Source of the DNA: Nocardioidaceae bacterium
Lineage (GTDB): Bacteria; Actinomycetota; Actinomycetes; Propionibacteriales; Nocardioidaceae
Length of the DNA stretch: 64,000 nt
Assembly (NCBI GenBank): GCA_017744365.1
Contig: JAGIBL010000006.1
Coordinates: 186,001-250,000, forward strand
Direction: 5' to 3'
Below the pieces are notes generated by a model. It worked only from the letters and a program-made list of their open reading frames with translations, searched no databases and was not told where the DNA came from. The position numbers and the translations under genes were made by a program. The first letter of the stretch is position 1. Each line of letters begins with the position of its first letter. Shown one piece after another: positions 63,878-64,000 of this stretch.

Positions 63878-64000
63878 TCACGACTCCCGGGAGCGCTCCG
63901 GCGGCGGCAGCGGGGTCTCCCGGTCCCGCCAGTCACGCGGGTTCCGCCGGTTCTCGGCGAGCACCAACCCCGCGATGCCGCCGACGGGCAGCATTCCGGT
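63878..64000 (-). CDS. C-terminal end of an unidentified protein
   Basis: The last 40 codons of a gene continuing past the window: TGMLPVGGIAGLVLAENRRN then PRDWRDRETPLPPPERSRES and a TGA. Hydrophobic residues at the start of the visible part and a charged, Pro-rich tail suggest a membrane protein's cytoplasmic end. Too short to name. Confidence 0.6.
   Translation of the reverse strand, partial: TGMLPVGGIAGLVLAENRRNPRDWRDRETPLPPPERSRES

Overview
The window is about 70% GC, uses GTG/TTG starts often and packs genes into tightly overlapping operons. It carries an F420 cofactor gene (CofG/CofH fusion), an F420-type LLM oxidoreductase, an IdeR/DtxR-type iron box, PspC-type envelope-stress genes, a GMC oxidoreductase plus succinate-semialdehyde dehydrogenase pair, and several likely leaderless genes. 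Together these point to an actinobacterial chromosome, most likely a Nocardioides-like member of the Nocardioidaceae. The genus is inferred from gene content, not from a marker gene. No rRNA, tRNA, CRISPR array or insertion sequence was seen.

Layout. 1-3.6 kb: exonuclease III, a small unknown ORF, a fused MFS/spermidine-synthase-like membrane protein and an unknown protein. 3.6-7.4 kb: an envelope-stress cluster with a LuxR-type response regulator, a PspC-fused histidine kinase and, divergently, a PspC/LiaF-like protein, a small membrane protein and a second PspC protein. 7.4-12.4 kb: a MerR regulator divergent from a fatty-acid catabolism operon (two acyl-CoA dehydrogenases and an acyl-CoA ligase). 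12.4-14 kb: a glycerophosphodiester phosphodiesterase and a YbaK-type deacylase. 14-24.1 kb: an Rhs/YD-repeat polymorphic-toxin locus on the minus strand. Downstream of the toxin are its candidate immunity gene, a displaced toxin tip that still carries the Rhs core-end motif, two small membrane proteins, a decayed membrane gene, a fragment of Rhs core DNA and two unknown small genes.

24.3-30.2 kb: an MMPL exporter behind a perfect TetR-like palindrome, then a heterodimeric ABC exporter with one badly degenerate nucleotide site. 30.2-33.8 kb: an F420-type oxidoreductase and fbiC. 33.9-38.4 kb: a xylose-type sugar ABC transporter divergent from a ROK regulator. 38.5-44.7 kb: an iron ABC transporter operon behind an iron box. 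It ends in an unusual 829-residue fusion of adenylation domain, carrier protein and membrane acyltransferase. 44.7-47.5 kb: a cytochrome P450 and a periplasmic-binding lipoprotein. 47.6-49.5 kb: soxR and a divergent MFS exporter with a SoxR box between them. 49.5-53.1 kb: a GCS2-type carboxylate-amine ligase and a convergent OsmC/amidohydrolase/GntR operon preceded by a long dyad. 53.2-57.5 kb: a fused indolepyruvate ferredoxin oxidoreductase, a divergent Lrp regulator and a FitA-like small protein. 57.6-63.1 kb: guaA, a 638-bp noncoding segment full of repeats, and a GMC oxidoreductase/SSADH operon. 63.1-64 kb: a secreted protein and the C-terminal end of one more gene.

Three themes stand out. 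The Rhs locus keeps a readable history of tip replacement. The iron-regulated operon encodes a Dlt-like activation, carrier and membrane-transfer machine in one polypeptide. Four intergenic gaps carry short tandem arrays with an exact 32-bp period; three share a motif close to CTGCCCGCTCGGC, and the fourth resembles them.
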